Position numbers and translations under genes: made by a program
Assembly (NCBI RefSeq): GCF_008014695.1
Contig: NZ_VOXE01000002.1
Coordinates: 663,147 to 727,146, forward strand
Source of the DNA: Chryseobacterium sp.
Lineage (GTDB): Bacteria > Bacteroidota > Bacteroidia > Flavobacteriales > Weeksellaceae
Direction of reading: 5' to 3'
Length of the DNA stretch: 64,000 bases
Part shown: in pieces, positions 8,835 to 16,512 of the stretch
Layout of the letters: every line of letters starts with the position of its first letter
How positions within the stretch are numbered: position 1 is the stretch's first letter
The notes under the pieces: generated by a model
Told to the model about the DNA's origin: nothing
Databases searched by the model: none
Seen by the model: the letters and a program-made list of their open reading frames with translations, nothing else

Positions 8835-9338
8835 ATGAAAACGATTCCATTTTTTTTAATTTTAATGATTTTATTTTCTTGTAATAATTCTGAAAATACT
8901 TCAAATTCCAACGAATATTTTTATGGATATTTTGGAAATTCTAAAAATAACCAGAATATCCATTTAACAATAAAAACTCGCTTTGATGAATGTGGAGAAT
9001 GGGGAGGTCATACTGAAAAAATAACAGTTTTTAATAAAAATGACAGTAAAAAACTTTTTGCAAAATATGAAGAAACTGACTACGATTGTAGTAATGGAAA
9101 TCAAAATCCCAAAATTGTAAAAAGTAAAGAAAATGAAATCAAAGAAAATGAAAAAAATGAAATTAGAATTTATTTAAAAAAACTTGTAGAATTTAAATCT
9201 AATTCTTTTGTTTCTGGAAACTCTGGAATGTCTTATTCTGCTGTTGCTCAAGATTCAACATTTATTATCTATTCATACAACAATGATGACGATTGTAAAA
9301 TAGCCTTTAAAAAATTAAAATCTAATCTGAATTTCTAA
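8835..9338 (+). CDS. Hypothetical lipoprotein in cassette 1
   Basis: 167 residues of unrecognised family. A short N-terminal hydrophobic stretch ends in LILFSCNN, a good lipobox, so the mature protein should be lipid-anchored from about Cys17. The mature part is rich in Asn, Lys and Ser and has several cysteines (RFDECGEWGGHTEK, DYDCSNGN, DDDCKIAF). The gene starts 24 bases inside the cassette boundary and stops 9 bases before the R'' box of the attC-like site, the tight packing typical of integron cassettes. It is strongly AT-rich compared with mnmE. No function can be assigned. Confidence 0.7.
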   Translation: MKTIPFFLILMILFSCNNSENTSNSNEYFYGYFGNSKNNQNIHLTIKTRFDECGEWGGHTEKITVFNKNDSKKLFAKYEETDYDCSNGNQNPKIVKSKENEIKENEKNEIRIYLKKLVEFKSNSFVSGNSGMSYSAVAQDSTFIIYSYNNDDDCKIAFKKLKSNLNF

Positions 9339-9346
9339 AAATTGCC

Positions 9347-9480
9347 TGCAGATAACAAGGGTTTGGCAATAGCAGGCGGAACGTCAAAATCTCGCGTTTT
9401 GTGCCTCGGTTGAAATTTGTATTTTAGTTGAAGGTTTCGGCTTCGATTTGCCAGCCATCGCCAAGCCCCGAAACGTTAGA
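9347..9480 (+). repeat. attC-like recombination site 1
   Basis: Imperfect inverted repeat of about 130 bases. R'' is TGCAGATAAC, L'' is GGGTTTGGC (9359-9367), L' is GCCAAGCCC (9460-9468, one mismatch) and R' is GTTAGA (9475-9480). The middle can form further pairing. Box order, spacing and the AAC...GTT ends follow the attC plan of integron cassettes. It resembles attC-like sites 2 and 3 in both the outer boxes and part of the centre. Confidence 0.65.
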
Positions 9481-9491
9481 AGAAATTTTAA

Positions 9492-10064
9492 ATAACTATT
9501 ATCTCAAATTGGTTCGAATCAAATCCAACAAAAAGTATAATCAGTTACACTATATTAATAATTGGTGTAGTTTGGGTATTTTATAAATTTACATTTGAGG
9601 AAAGTAAGATTGACAATTACAAAAGTCAAATTGAAACAAAGCAGCCAATAATAAGTCAGTATCAAGCAAGAATTGATTATCTTGAGGAAGAAAATCAAAA
9701 ATATAAATCTGAATTGAAAGATTTTGAAGATTGGAATTCTAAATCTGAAAATCCAACTCTGTTTTATAAATCACAATATGAAAAGACAATCCTGACCAGA
9801 AGTGATTCGGCAAAAACTAATATTTCAGTAAATTCCAATTTAGAAAACATATTAATTAATAAATCAGAAAGTTACATCAACAAAGATTTGGATTTAATAA
9901 TCGCTTTAAAAGATGTTTCTGTAAATTATGGTTGCTTTTTAAATATAAGTTTTGGAAACAGTTTAAATGTAAATTTTGACAATAAAAATGTTGGAGAAAC
10001 AATAGTTTTGAAATCTGATAAAGGAAAAATTAAAGTTACTATTAATAAAGTTAATTATGTTTAA
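9492..10064 (+). CDS. Cassette 2 membrane/coiled-coil protein lacking an ATG start
   Basis: The frame is open from 9492 to the stop at 10062-10064 (190 codons), but the first in-frame ATG is at 9714, far inside. The upstream part encodes one transmembrane helix (SYTILIIGVVWVFYKFTF) and then a charged, probably coiled-coil segment (YLEEENQKYKSELKDFEDW), so it looks like real protein. Only ATA (9492), ATT (9498) or ATC (9501) could start it, directly after a stop codon at 9489. Either a rare start is used, or the start codon has been lost and the gene is decaying, leaving at most a 116-residue product from 9714. The C-terminal part is a hypothetical beta-rich domain. Family unknown. Confidence 0.55.
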   Translation: MTIISNWFESNPTKSIISYTILIIGVVWVFYKFTFEESKIDNYKSQIETKQPIISQYQARIDYLEEENQKYKSELKDFEDWNSKSENPTLFYKSQYEKTILTRSDSAKTNISVNSNLENILINKSESYINKDLDLIIALKDVSVNYGCFLNISFGNSLNVNFDNKNVGETIVLKSDKGKIKVTINKVNYV

Positions 10065-10102
10065 TCAAATATTGAAATATCAATTCACAAATAAAAACAT
10101 CT

Positions 10103-10232
10103 GCTAACATCGTATTGGCAATAGTGCGGAGGAATCGCAAGTTTAACTATTTTATATGTTCCGAAGTTTAGTTTATAGCAAGAAAGTTTCCGCATTTAAG
10201 CCGCACCGTCGCCAATAAGCGGAACGTTAGCC
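10103..10232 (+). repeat. attC-like recombination site 2
   Basis: R'' GCTAAC (10103-10108), L'' TATTGGC (10113-10119), inner arm GTGCGG (10124-10129), inner arm CCGCAC (10201-10206), L' GCCAATA (10211-10217) and R' GTTAGC (10226-10231). Both inner pairs are perfect inverted repeats. The R'' box also pairs with the 5' end of its own cassette (GTTAGAAGA at 9475, one mismatch in nine), as integron cassettes require. Confidence 0.7.
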
Positions 10233-10254
10233 GTAATTTTACAAACGTACAGAA

Positions 10255-10818
10255 ATGAAATTTTTTCAAAGATTAGTTAAACCAAAAGAAAATATTGAAA
10301 CAAAGATCTCAGATTTTGAATCTGTAGCCAGTTTTTGGAAATTCATAACCCAAAAAGACAAATGGTATCTCGAATATTTACCACAACAATTTGACGATTT
10401 AAAATCAAAACTACAAGAATTAGCACCTTTAATAATTGAAACAACAAACGACTTAAGATATAATCTTAATTTTAAAAATGATGATTATTGGAGAATAATT
10501 CAGTGGGATAATTTAATATTCGATTTAAAATTAGAAGATAAACTGAAACAATATTGCTCAAATTGTAAAAATGAAATAAGGTTATTGCAAAGACATCCAA
10601 AATTAATCTGTAAAGATTGCAAAAATAATCTAACGAGTTCTGACGGACGAAAAGTTGAATTTTTCAATTCGGAAGCTTTAGGATATGGTTGTCAAGGTTA
10701 CTACTCCGAAACTAATCAAATCGAAAGATATGACTATGATGAATGTTATATTGACAGTAAAATTTTCGTTGCAAAGGAAGGAAGATTTGGTGGAATCATA
10801 ATCGAACTGAAAGAATAA
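10255..10818 (+). CDS. Hypothetical zinc-ribbon protein in cassette 3
   Basis: 187 residues, AT-rich, unrecognised. The centre has two CxxC pairs, YCSNCKN and ICKDCKN, about 20 residues apart, a probable zinc ribbon. A later Cys lies in GYGCQGYY and the C-terminus is acidic and beta-rich. No signal peptide or membrane segment is seen. The ATG lies 24 bases after the R' GTTAG of attC-like site 2, and the stop is 5 bases before the R'' box of site 3. The gene is therefore the sole content of a cassette. Function unknown. Confidence 0.65.
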   Translation: MKFFQRLVKPKENIETKISDFESVASFWKFITQKDKWYLEYLPQQFDDLKSKLQELAPLIIETTNDLRYNLNFKNDDYWRIIQWDNLIFDLKLEDKLKQYCSNCKNEIRLLQRHPKLICKDCKNNLTSSDGRKVEFFNSEALGYGCQGYYSETNQIERYDYDECYIDSKIFVAKEGRFGGIIIELKE

Positions 10819-10823
10819 AAACT

Positions 10824-10900
10824 ACGGCTAACAGGGGTTTAACAATTGCGGGCGGAAAGTTTTCAGTTCATGTTTTGTCCTTCGGTTGAAATTTGTAATC
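10824..10900 (+). repeat. attC-like site 3, right half missing
   Basis: ACGGCTAAC (10824-10832) is the exact reverse complement of the cassette's own 5' end GTTAGCCGT (10226-10234). It continues with GGGGTTT and GCGGGCGG and a middle block (TTCGGTTGAAATTTGTA) almost shared with site 1 (CTCGGTTGAAATTTGTA). After about 10900 the similarity stops and no L'/R' boxes follow, so the site has lost its right half. Confidence 0.55.
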
Positions 10901-11020
10901 AACCACCCAGGCCTGCTGATGAAATCGGAAAACTGAATGAATGTAATCATGATTGTAATTAAATTCACTAATCATGCTACTATTTTATTCTAAACCTGCA
11001 TCAATACAGGAGAATCTACT

Positions 11021-11038
11021 TTTTGTATCGGGAAGTAA
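11021..11038 (+). repeat. Right copy of the mnmE-end direct repeat (candidate attR)
   Basis: TTTTGTATCGGGAAGTAA matches the mnmE terminus (8557-8574) at 16 of 18 positions, including 13 consecutive bases. It still reads as an mnmE tail ending in TAA but has no gene in front of it, as expected for the far end of an element integrated at mnmE. Confidence 0.6.
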
Positions 11039-11109
11039 TTGATCTCCAGCAAATTGCTCATTATAAATGTTAGTTTATCGTCCGACAGAATTAACTTAAC
11101 GATTACAAT

Positions 11110-11460
11110 ATGGAAAAAGAAGTCGAAATCGAAAAATTAAAAAGGTTTATTGAGGATCAGTTACAGTTCGAAAAGATGAGTGTATTGTCTGCAGCCGGAT
11201 ACCGTAAATTTGTATGGGAATTTTTTACAATTTTAGACGCATATAAAAACCAAGGTACTGAGAAGGAGGACATTGTAGATACTGTGAATACACTACACAC
11301 TGCTCAATCAATTTTTTTTACTGGAGATCCTCAAAGTGAAGATAGGTTTGGTTTTATCACCGAAGAATTGATCAATTTCTGTCCCTCACCTTTTTTTTGG
11401 GAGGTGCCGTTAGATGAATATATGAAGAAATGGGAGAGACTTTATTTTCCTTTATTTTAA
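11110..11460 (+). CDS. Hypothetical protein
   Basis: 116 residues, mostly helical and acidic, beginning MEKEVEIEKLKRFIEDQL. No signal peptide, membrane segment or recognised motif is present; the aromatic-rich end (FFWEVPLDEYMKKWERLYF) is reminiscent of small immunity-type proteins but this is only an impression. It lies just outside the right copy of the mnmE-end repeat, is AT-rich, and is not followed by a convincing attC-like site. I do not recognise the family. Confidence 0.55.
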   Translation: MEKEVEIEKLKRFIEDQLQFEKMSVLSAAGYRKFVWEFFTILDAYKNQGTEKEDIVDTVNTLHTAQSIFFTGDPQSEDRFGFITEELINFCPSPFFWEVPLDEYMKKWERLYFPLF

Positions 11461-11560
11461 AGAATAAATATTGGGTTTCCTAATTATATCGTTAGACTAC
11501 CGAATATTCTCGGGAAAATTCGAAAGCAATACAGTTACCTTAACGCACTAACTTGGGGAT

Positions 11561-12079
11561 ATGATAAACAAAACGCACACACTCGGGTACTTGATCTATT
11601 GGACCGTAATTTTCATCCTCTCCGCTTCCATGCTCCTCTATGGCCTGGGGAAACCCTTACAGTTCAGCGGACAGGAAATTTCAAAACCCGCCGGTCAGTT
11701 AACGGGTCATCAACTGATGTGGCTGTTTTATGGGCATTCTAAACTCTACCCAATCATCATTGGAGCGTTCGAGGTGATCGGTGGACTGAGCCTGCTCCAC
11801 ACCAGGACCAGAATGTTTGGCTGTCTTTTGCTCTCCTCCATATTGCTGAACATCATCATTCAGGACTATGTCTATGAAATTGTTGCCTTTTCAACCGCCA
11901 TTTACTACCAGCTGCTGGTGATCGTAATTCTCATCTTCGATTTTGATCAGTTGAAAAAGATCCTGACGGTGTTGTTTTCACCCGGTAAACCCAGGATTAA
12001 AACGTCAGTAATGATGGCAGCATTGATAATCGCGGTCCTGCTGAAACTGTATGAAACGAGGCTGATGAATTTGCTGTAA
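11561..12079 (+). CDS. DoxX-like polytopic membrane protein
   Basis: 172 residues with five probable transmembrane helices. The spacing and motifs (LLYGLGKPLQFSG near the N-terminus, then YPIIIGAFEVIGGLSLL) fit the DoxX/MauE-like superfamily of small inner-membrane proteins, whose members are loosely linked with quinone or thiol redox functions. A specific role cannot be given. The gene is convergent with the T9SS protein gene after 27 bases. A degraded copy of its 3' end lies about 1.1 kb downstream at 13124-13198. Confidence 0.6.
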   Translation: MINKTHTLGYLIYWTVIFILSASMLLYGLGKPLQFSGQEISKPAGQLTGHQLMWLFYGHSKLYPIIIGAFEVIGGLSLLHTRTRMFGCLLLSSILLNIIIQDYVYEIVAFSTAIYYQLLVIVILIFDFDQLKKILTVLFSPGKPRIKTSVMMAALIIAVLLKLYETRLMNLL

Positions 12080-12106
12080 AGGAACGATGGCAGATGCTGC
12101 AGAGAA

Positions 12107-12937
12107 TTATTTCTTGATGAATTGAATATAATGTACCTGCGAATCTGCACTGATCATTTTCAGAAAATACACGCCGGCCGGGAGTGCTGCGACGCTGACT
12201 TGATGGTCCTGTATGATTTTTCTTCCGACCAGTTTTCCTGAGGCATCCAGGATTTCGCAGCGTAAAAATCTGATTTCGGAATCGATCTGCAGGATTTCCT
12301 GAACGGGATTCGGAAAAACTTTTACGGAGATGACTTTCTGCTGAACTTCCGTGGTGGCCAGCAGACACGCCGGCGGATTGGTAACGGGGCCGGCGCTGTA
12401 ATCGTAAAACACGGTGGCATCTGTAAAGATCGCCGGGGTGTGCTGGCTGAACTGATAAATGGGATTACAGTCGTTGAAGGAAACGGTTCCGGACACGAAC
12501 ACCGACTGTGATTTGTACCACCCGTCACACGCCGCATTCATCTGGATTCCCGGCCAGAAATAGTCCACTGCAATGACCGGTTCATTGGACACCGGGTATC
12601 CGCACGCCGTGGTAAATGCAGCAGGAGGCTTGAAATAGATCGGATAGGTGGGAAGGCTGCCGATATAATAGGTTCTGCTGTAAATCGTGGAAGAGGAATT
12701 GAGTTTTGCCTTGATGAGGGTGGTCTGGGTCACCGTGAGGGATACTGCATTCACACCCGAGGGGGAGGAAGCAGTTGGATCGGAGCCGTCGGTGGTATAG
12801 TAAATCGTGCCGTTTCCGGATAGGGTCACAGCAATGGGATTTGGGGTGCCGAAATAGTTCGCCTGCGGCTGAAAAGTCACCTGGCCCAGACAAATGGCGT
12901 AAACAAAAAGCACGAGCAAAGAGAGATGTTTTGTCAT
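12107..12937 (-). CDS. Secreted T9SS-sorted protein with a chitobiase/beta-hexosaminidase C-terminal-type domain
   Basis: 276 residues. An N-terminal signal peptide ends near CLGQVTF. Residues about 25-95 resemble the CHB_HEX_C_1 Ig-like domain often found beside glycosidases (GTIYYTTDGSDPTASSPSG, then TLIKAKLNSSSTIYS). A cysteine-containing middle segment follows. The last about 75 residues form a type A T9SS sorting domain (VFPNPVQEIL ... LPAGVYFLKMISAD, ending FIKK). The protein should be exported by Sec, then delivered to the cell surface or medium by the type IX system. No catalytic domain is recognised, so it may be a binding protein. Confidence 0.75.
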   Translation of the reverse strand: MTKHLSLLVLFVYAICLGQVTFQPQANYFGTPNPIAVTLSGNGTIYYTTDGSDPTASSPSGVNAVSLTVTQTTLIKAKLNSSSTIYSRTYYIGSLPTYPIYFKPPAAFTTACGYPVSNEPVIAVDYFWPGIQMNAACDGWYKSQSVFVSGTVSFNDCNPIYQFSQHTPAIFTDATVFYDYSAGPVTNPPACLLATTEVQQKVISVKVFPNPVQEILQIDSEIRFLRCEILDASGKLVGRKIIQDHQVSVAALPAGVYFLKMISADSQVHYIQFIKK

Positions 12938-13004
12938 GATAAAGCTTTTTTTCTGAATTTAAAAGTACTGCTTTTTTATTATACGGGCCTGTCCTGAAAG
13001 ACTG

Positions 13005-13035
13005 AAAAATCCCTTTTCGAACGAAAAGGGATTTT
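13005..13035. terminator. Intrinsic terminator hairpin
   Basis: AAAAATCCCTTTTCG pairs with CGAAAAGGGATTTTT around a tiny AA centre, giving a stem of about 14 bp with flanking A and T tracts. It lies downstream of the minus-strand gene at 13216-14427 and is symmetrical enough to act from either side. Confidence 0.75.
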
Positions 13036-13123
13036 TATTTGGCAAAATTTCTGCCGGTATGCGCCAATCGGTTTCAGAAACTGCAGTCCACCTCGATAAC
13101 TTATAGGCTTTGCTGCATCCCTT

Positions 13124-13198
13124 CAGTCATTGATAGCAGCCCTGCTCGCACTCCTGCTGAAAGGTATGAAACGCGGCTGATGCAATTGCTGTGAAGGA
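13124..13198 (+). pseudogene. Degraded duplicate of the 3' end of the DoxX-like gene
   Basis: This stretch closely resembles the last about 75 bases of the gene ending at 12079. Shared runs include TCCTGCTGAAA, GTATGAAACG, GGCTGATG and TTGCTGT. It has small indels and no start or upstream coding sequence. It is the tail of a lost second copy, and the T9SS gene 12107-12937 lies between the intact and broken copies. Confidence 0.55.
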
Positions 13199-13215
13199 TT
13201 TCTTAAGTTGAAGAC

Positions 13216-14427
13216 TCATCTTTCAAACCCTTTTTTAATAACCTCCCATTCCTTCGCCATTAAATACTGGGACTCATAGGTTTCCGGGTCTTTCAGCGTC
13301 CCGTTTTCATAAGCCTCAGTGAATGTTTCTATCGGTGGATTGCCGTCAAGAGCCGGAAAGAAATAATACCGTACTCCTCCCTTGAAGCCTTTTTCTGCAT
13401 TCATTTCGGTACCGAAGGAACTGTGGTTCACGGTCTGTACCGTCACCAGATAAATGATGGGTACCATCAGTGGCGATAGGTATTTCAGTGGAAATTCAGC
13501 TTTTTCCAGTCCGTGGGCAATGATGGTCAGCATGAACAAATAAGGCACCAGATGGAACACATAGGAATCGGATACGTCGTGTTTCAGAATAAAAAAAAGG
13601 TAGGGCAGAACTGCCACCACAAAATATCTTTTATACGGGAAGCGCTTGAAGCCTTTGAAGAAAAACCATAGGAAGAACAGGAAATTATAGAGTAAAAAAA
13701 TCAGATTTCTGCCCAGGCTTTTCAGGAAGGTGGTGAAATGGAATTCAAAAAAAGAACTTCCCCACGCATTGTCTGTGAAAATGGACATGAAACTTTGTCT
13801 GCCCTGCACAACGGGGATCACGAGGATCGAAAAGACAATTGCCGGGAGGAGCAGCCCTTTCAGTATCATCGTTTTTTCGTTCCGGTGGTTTTCATATAAA
13901 AACAGGAGATAAAATGGCACGAGCAGGATCGTCTGGATATGGATCAGGAACAGGACCCCGAAGAGTACTGCAGAAAAATAGAAATTGAGCGTTCGCCGCT
14001 CCTTTATAAACAAAAAAGCCTGGTATAAAAATAGGGCCACGAACAGGAGGTAAAAACTGTACACTTCGGTGAACACAGAAATCCTCCAGAACGTGAAGGA
14101 AAGCCCGAAAAACACCATGGCCGTATCTGCTGTGATTTTTGCAAGGCCGAACAGCAGGAGCAGTTTCCTTAAGAAGAAAAGGGTGAGGATGGAACAAACG
14201 ATGCTGAAACCGGCGAACAGGTAATGGGGATTGAGGAATGGGAGAACTTTATGGAGAACAGCCAGCGTATTCATATATAAAAAATGATTCGTGGCATTGC
14301 TTCCCGGATCGAAGCCCTTGGCTGCGGTTACCGTAAATCCCAGACTGTCACCCAATATCGGGTCTGCGCCTAGTGAAAAAATGTACACGACCAGCAGGAA
14401 AATAAGGAGTAAAATGGATCGGGGCAT
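13216..14427 (-). CDS. Polytopic membrane protein, possible GT-C type glycosyltransferase
   Basis: 403 residues with about ten hydrophobic helices. The first loop after helix 1 carries the acidic segment ADPILGDSLGF followed by NATNHFLYMNTLAVLHKVLPF. This layout recalls the membrane glycosyltransferases of the DUF2723/TMEM260 group, where an early acidic loop residue is catalytic. The match is by architecture only, so a role in sugar transfer from a lipid-linked donor is a hypothesis. The C-terminal about 60 residues are soluble (YYFFPALDGNPPIETF). It is a single gene ending 180 bases before a strong terminator. Confidence 0.5.
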   Translation of the reverse strand: MPRSILLLIFLLVVYIFSLGADPILGDSLGFTVTAAKGFDPGSNATNHFLYMNTLAVLHKVLPFLNPHYLFAGFSIVCSILTLFFLRKLLLLFGLAKITADTAMVFFGLSFTFWRISVFTEVYSFYLLFVALFLYQAFLFIKERRTLNFYFSAVLFGVLFLIHIQTILLVPFYLLFLYENHRNEKTMILKGLLLPAIVFSILVIPVVQGRQSFMSIFTDNAWGSSFFEFHFTTFLKSLGRNLIFLLYNFLFFLWFFFKGFKRFPYKRYFVVAVLPYLFFILKHDVSDSYVFHLVPYLFMLTIIAHGLEKAEFPLKYLSPLMVPIIYLVTVQTVNHSSFGTEMNAEKGFKGGVRYYFFPALDGNPPIETFTEAYENGTLKDPETYESQYLMAKEWEVIKKGFER

Positions 14428-14851
14428 GGTTTATTTTCTGGAAAGATAAAAATAAACTGAATACAAGTGAAATATGAACTTAGGATGATTTTATTATCCT
14501 ACTAAATTATATATAGCGCACTTGAGTACCTGCACTCACGCTGCGTTAATGAATGAATAAAAAAAACAAGTTTATTTTAGAAAACCCTCTCTTAAAATCA
14601 GTAAGAGGCAGCATCTGCAAAGAGCTGTTGCGGGAAAAGAAATTTTATGTAAAAGAGCAGATAAATTTTTGAAAAATCCTCCAATTGTAAAAATCTCATA
14701 AGAAATTGGAATTTCTACCTTTTACGGAAACCCGTAATAATTTATTAGCAAAAAAAAATAAATTTGGATCTTAAATCAACATCAGAATCTTAATTTTAAA
14801 CTAAAGTATTTGAATTTAACTGAATTTATGATATAATTTTAACTAAAAAAT
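14428..14851. other. AT-rich intergenic region upstream of the Rhs-type locus
   Basis: About 420 bases with no credible gene on either strand. It should hold the divergent promoters of the membrane protein gene and of the 14852-27131 locus. Long A/T runs are present but no clear TAnnTTTG box within the last 60 bases before 14852. No repeat or RNA fold was recognised. Confidence 0.4.
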
Positions 14852-16510
14852 ATGAAAATCACTACTCCTAAAATACTGATTTGCAAATATTTAATCAATA
14901 AAAAGGCCTACATAAGCGCGCTGCTGTTCGGTACAGCCTTTTCTATTCATTCGCAGGAAGTCCAGTGGCAGAAGGATATCAAGTCCAATACTCAGGATTT
15001 TTTAAGCCCGATTTGCATCACCCTCGACGGGCAGTACCTTATTTCGGGAAGCAGCATCCAAAAATCCCAACCCACTACCGTAAGTTCAGACGGTGCAGCA
15101 ATGCAGAACAACGGTTACGACTTTCATCTCGTGAAGCTGAACCAGCAGGGAGAGCAGGTCTGGGAAAAATACTTCGCCGGAAACAATCACGATTTTTTAT
15201 CCGCCACTGTGGCAACACAGGAAGGCGGATTTTTAGTGGCAGGCACTTCGAATTCCGCCAAATCATTGGACAAGAAAGGCGAAGGAAAAGGCGGATCTGA
15301 TATCTGGCTGCTGAAACTCGCCGAGAATGGGAATGAAGAATGGCAGCAGACGTTGGGAACCGCGAATGACGATGAAGCGAGGGCAGTGATCCAAACCACG
15401 GACCTCGGTTATTTTGTAGCAGGCACAACCACAAACCTGAAAAAAGGGTTTGGGTCAAAAGATTCATGGGTCATCAGGCTCGACAAAACCGGAAAGAAGA
15501 CTTTTGAAAGCGTTTTAGGTGGCAGGGGCCTGGACGAAGTCGAGAAAATGATCCCGACAGTTGACGGGGGCGCTTTGCTCGGAATCTATTCCAGAAGCAC
15601 TGCTACTACCGGAAACAAAACAGAAACAAATACAGACGACAAAAAGAATCCTATACCAGTAATATATACTGCCAAAACCTCCGACAATTACGGGGAAGGC
15701 GACTACTGGGTCGTGAAACTCAGCAAAGAAGGAAAGGTGGAGTGGCAGAAGAACTTTGGCGGAAAAGGAGACGACCATCTGAGGACTTTGAACATGACCG
15801 GCAGCGGATTCATCGTTGGTGGCGAAAGCCGGTCGGAACGCTCCGGCAACAAATCGGTGGGTGCAGAAGAGGGCACCGATGTATGGCTCGTGGCTTTGAA
15901 CGAAAGAGGAGAAGAACAGTGGCAGAAATCCTACACCTTCGGCAACAGGGATGTGATGATGAGCCTCAATGTGATCAATCATGCAAAGGACAATGTGACA
16001 AAGGGTTTTTTACTAGGCGGCTATACCCAGGCCGAAGGCAGGATGGAGAAAGACGATGAAACCTTCTGGATGCTCTACCTGAACGGCGACGGCAATGAAG
16101 TCTGGAGAAAACATGTAAAGGGGGAATCCCGTAAAAAAGAGGAACGTCTTGTTGACCTGAAAATGAACAAAGACGGTTCGATCATCCTGGCCGGAACAAG
16201 CGCTGAGGAACTGGGCAAGGAAAACTGGAAGATTGTGAAGTTAGGAGACAAGCTGATAGATGATATCGTCGAAAAACAGGACATCAAAATTTATCCGAAC
16301 CCGGTGGAGGACTACTGTTATGTGGAGATCGGATTCGAATTTAAAGACGCCACGATCGAACTCTACGACATGGGCGGTAGGCTGGTAAACACACTCAAGA
16401 CCAAAAACAGGGTTACGAAGATCAGTACCCAGGGCTTGCCGCAGGGCGCGTACTTGGTAATCGCGAAGACTGAAACTGAAACGGCTAATGCCAAAATCAT
16501 TAAAAAATAG
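14852..16510 (+). CDS. T9SS-sorted surface protein with tandem beta-repeat units
   Basis: 552 residues. The N-terminus has a long basic leader and then a hydrophobic signal segment ending near IHSQEVQW. From residue 40 to 460 a unit of about 55-60 residues recurs, with cores such as GGFLVAGTSNS, LGYFVAGTTTN and GFIVGGESRS, each followed by a DxWLxxL.xxGxExWxK strand pair. This is a propeller-like or delta-60-type repeat architecture. The last about 75 residues are a type A T9SS sorting domain (IKIYPNPVEDY ... LPQGAYLVIAKTE, ending IIKK). It ends 2 bases before the next gene, so it is probably the first gene of the Rhs-type operon. Function beyond surface display is unknown. Confidence 0.75.
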   Translation: MKITTPKILICKYLINKKAYISALLFGTAFSIHSQEVQWQKDIKSNTQDFLSPICITLDGQYLISGSSIQKSQPTTVSSDGAAMQNNGYDFHLVKLNQQGEQVWEKYFAGNNHDFLSATVATQEGGFLVAGTSNSAKSLDKKGEGKGGSDIWLLKLAENGNEEWQQTLGTANDDEARAVIQTTDLGYFVAGTTTNLKKGFGSKDSWVIRLDKTGKKTFESVLGGRGLDEVEKMIPTVDGGALLGIYSRSTATTGNKTETNTDDKKNPIPVIYTAKTSDNYGEGDYWVVKLSKEGKVEWQKNFGGKGDDHLRTLNMTGSGFIVGGESRSERSGNKSVGAEEGTDVWLVALNERGEEQWQKSYTFGNRDVMMSLNVINHAKDNVTKGFLLGGYTQAEGRMEKDDETFWMLYLNGDGNEVWRKHVKGESRKKEERLVDLKMNKDGSIILAGTSAEELGKENWKIVKLGDKLIDDIVEKQDIKIYPNPVEDYCYVEIGFEFKDATIELYDMGGRLVNTLKTKNRVTKISTQGLPQGAYLVIAKTETETANAKIIKK

Positions 16511-16512
16511 AA

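Noticed and set aside
9505..9530. GGTTCGAATC resembling a tRNA T-loop
   Set aside because: It lies in the cassette 2 reading frame, and no acceptor or anticodon arms can be built around it.
11069..11560. A fourth cassette around the gene at 11110-11460
   Set aside because: GTTAGTTTA at 11069 and ACTAAC near 11550 pair over only six bases, with no L''/L' arms; the gene also lies outside the mnmE-end repeat.
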